NCBI GenBank assembly: GCA_934476675.1
Contig: CAKSOE010000042.1
Span: forward strand, 1-22,455
From: an uncultured Clostridia bacterium
GTDB taxonomy: Bacteria; Bacillota; Clostridia; UBA1381
Reading direction: 5' to 3'
Length of the DNA stretch: 22,455 nt
A program made the position numbers and the translations under genes. This document shows, one piece after another, positions 22,229 to 22,455 of this stretch. Below the pieces are notes generated by a model, which made no database searches, was not told the origin of the DNA, and saw only the letters and a program-made list of their open reading frames with translations. The stretch's first letter is position 1. Every line of letters starts with the position of its first letter.

Positions 22229-22250
22229 TGGACTTAATTTGGACTTATAT
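22229..22250 (+). repeat. Third type of arm-like 11-bp tandem repeat
   Basis: TGGACTTAATT (22229-22239) is followed by TGGACTTATAT (22240-22250). The period equals that of the GATAACA and GGCAACA pairs, but the sequence is different again. If genuine, it predicts a third integrase with its own arm specificity beyond the window. Confidence 0.55.
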
Positions 22251-22301
22251 TTTTCCCTCATCACGGAAAAATGTGGGATAATCAAAAATAAATATTGAAA
22301 A

Positions 22302-22367
22302 AGAGCATAGGAAGCTCCGAAATTGTAGTTGACAAGACAAACAATAGAGGAGAGAAACCTATGCTCT
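22302..22367 (+). repeat. 10-bp inverted repeat enclosing the start of the last gene
   Basis: AGAGCATAGG (22302-22311) is the exact reverse complement of CCTATGCTCT (22358-22367), which contains the ATG of the following gene. In RNA, pairing could hide the start codon and the nearby ribosome site; in DNA it could be an operator. Whether 22302 is transcribed is unknown. Confidence 0.5.
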
Positions 22368-22455
22368 ATTTAGATGACATCAAAGTTGAATTTGAAAGTC
22401 AAGGATTTAAAGGAACACATATAGGAATCAGCCCTGATAAAGATAAAAGCGTACT
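22361..22455 (+). CDS. Unrecognised protein, 3' partial
   Basis: Thirty-one codons are visible, beginning M-L-Y-L-D-D-I-K-V-E-F-E-S-Q-G-F-K-G, with GAGGAGAG 7-8 nt upstream of ATG 22361. The frame is open to the window edge. I do not recognise the family. A TTGACA at 22329-22334 might be a -35 box, but no -10 follows at the right distance. Its place just inside the supposed third element suggests element cargo. Confidence 0.55.
   Translation, partial: MLYLDDIKVEFESQGFKGTHIGISPDKDKSV

Larger units (their letters stand above)
22158..22455 (+). mobile_element. Probable left end of a third guaA-linked element (partial)
   Basis: After the third core come a terminator hairpin and a new 11-bp tandem repeat pair (22229-22250), the same kind of end structure as the other two elements. 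Here the arm pair starts 71 bp after the core rather than 58, so it would be a more distant relative. The alternative is plain chromosome downstream of guaA. The window ends before any integrase is seen. Confidence 0.5.

Noticed and set aside
22302..22367. Terminal inverted repeats of an insertion sequence
   Set aside because: The two copies are only 46 bp apart with no transposase between them, and one contains a start codon.

Overview
The window is a piece of a low-GC Gram-positive chromosome, most likely a gut-type Clostridia (Lachnospiraceae/Oscillospiraceae-like). This rests on strong AGGAGG ribosome sites, TnpV, MobV relaxases and the style of the integrases; no rRNA or other species marker is present. 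It opens with the last 81 codons of guaA (GMP synthase). The GAG-TGG-GAA-TAA end of guaA is an attachment site, and it occurs three times: 235-246, 11221-11232 and, with one base changed, 22146-22157. The copies delimit two complete tandem integrated elements of almost equal size (about 10.99 and 10.93 kb) and the start of what is probably a third.

Elements 1 (247-11232) and 2 (11233-22157) share one backbone in one order: left arm sites and a terminator; a left cargo slot; a leftward XRE regulator facing divergent promoters; xis; tyrosine integrase; a MobC-like protein; a RepA-like hexameric ATPase; iteron-like repeats and an oriT-like structured region; a MobV relaxase; and TnpV. After TnpV comes a right cargo slot, then right arm sites and the next att core. 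The arm sites are pairs of 11-bp repeats lying exactly 58 bp inside the left core and 97 bp inside the right core in both elements, but the repeat sequence differs between elements.

The cargo differs. Element 1 carries a TfoX-like protein on the left. On the right it carries a DpnII/MboI-family restriction-modification operon (HTH-fused adenine methyltransferase, an extra PD-(D/E)XK nuclease, DpnII endonuclease, second methyltransferase) and then a type II Thoeris pair (TIR ThsB plus transmembrane-macro ThsA). Element 2 carries an HNH nuclease on the left. On the right it carries an HTH-fused C5 methyltransferase with an Eco47II-family endonuclease, then an unrecognised two-gene operon: a 292-aa protein of unknown function translationally coupled to a single-ring Clp/HSP100-like AAA+ protein. 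By position this pair replaces Thoeris, and it is the best candidate here for an undescribed defence system.

Four backbone or left-slot genes carry single in-frame stops while the reading frame downstream is preserved: the RepA-like ATPase of both elements (at different sites), and the relaxase and HNH gene of element 2. The integrases, excisionases, regulators and right-slot defence genes are intact. The simplest reading is a defence island built by stacking sibling mobilizable elements whose transfer and replication functions are decaying while integration and immunity genes are kept. Sequencing error or suppression is not excluded.
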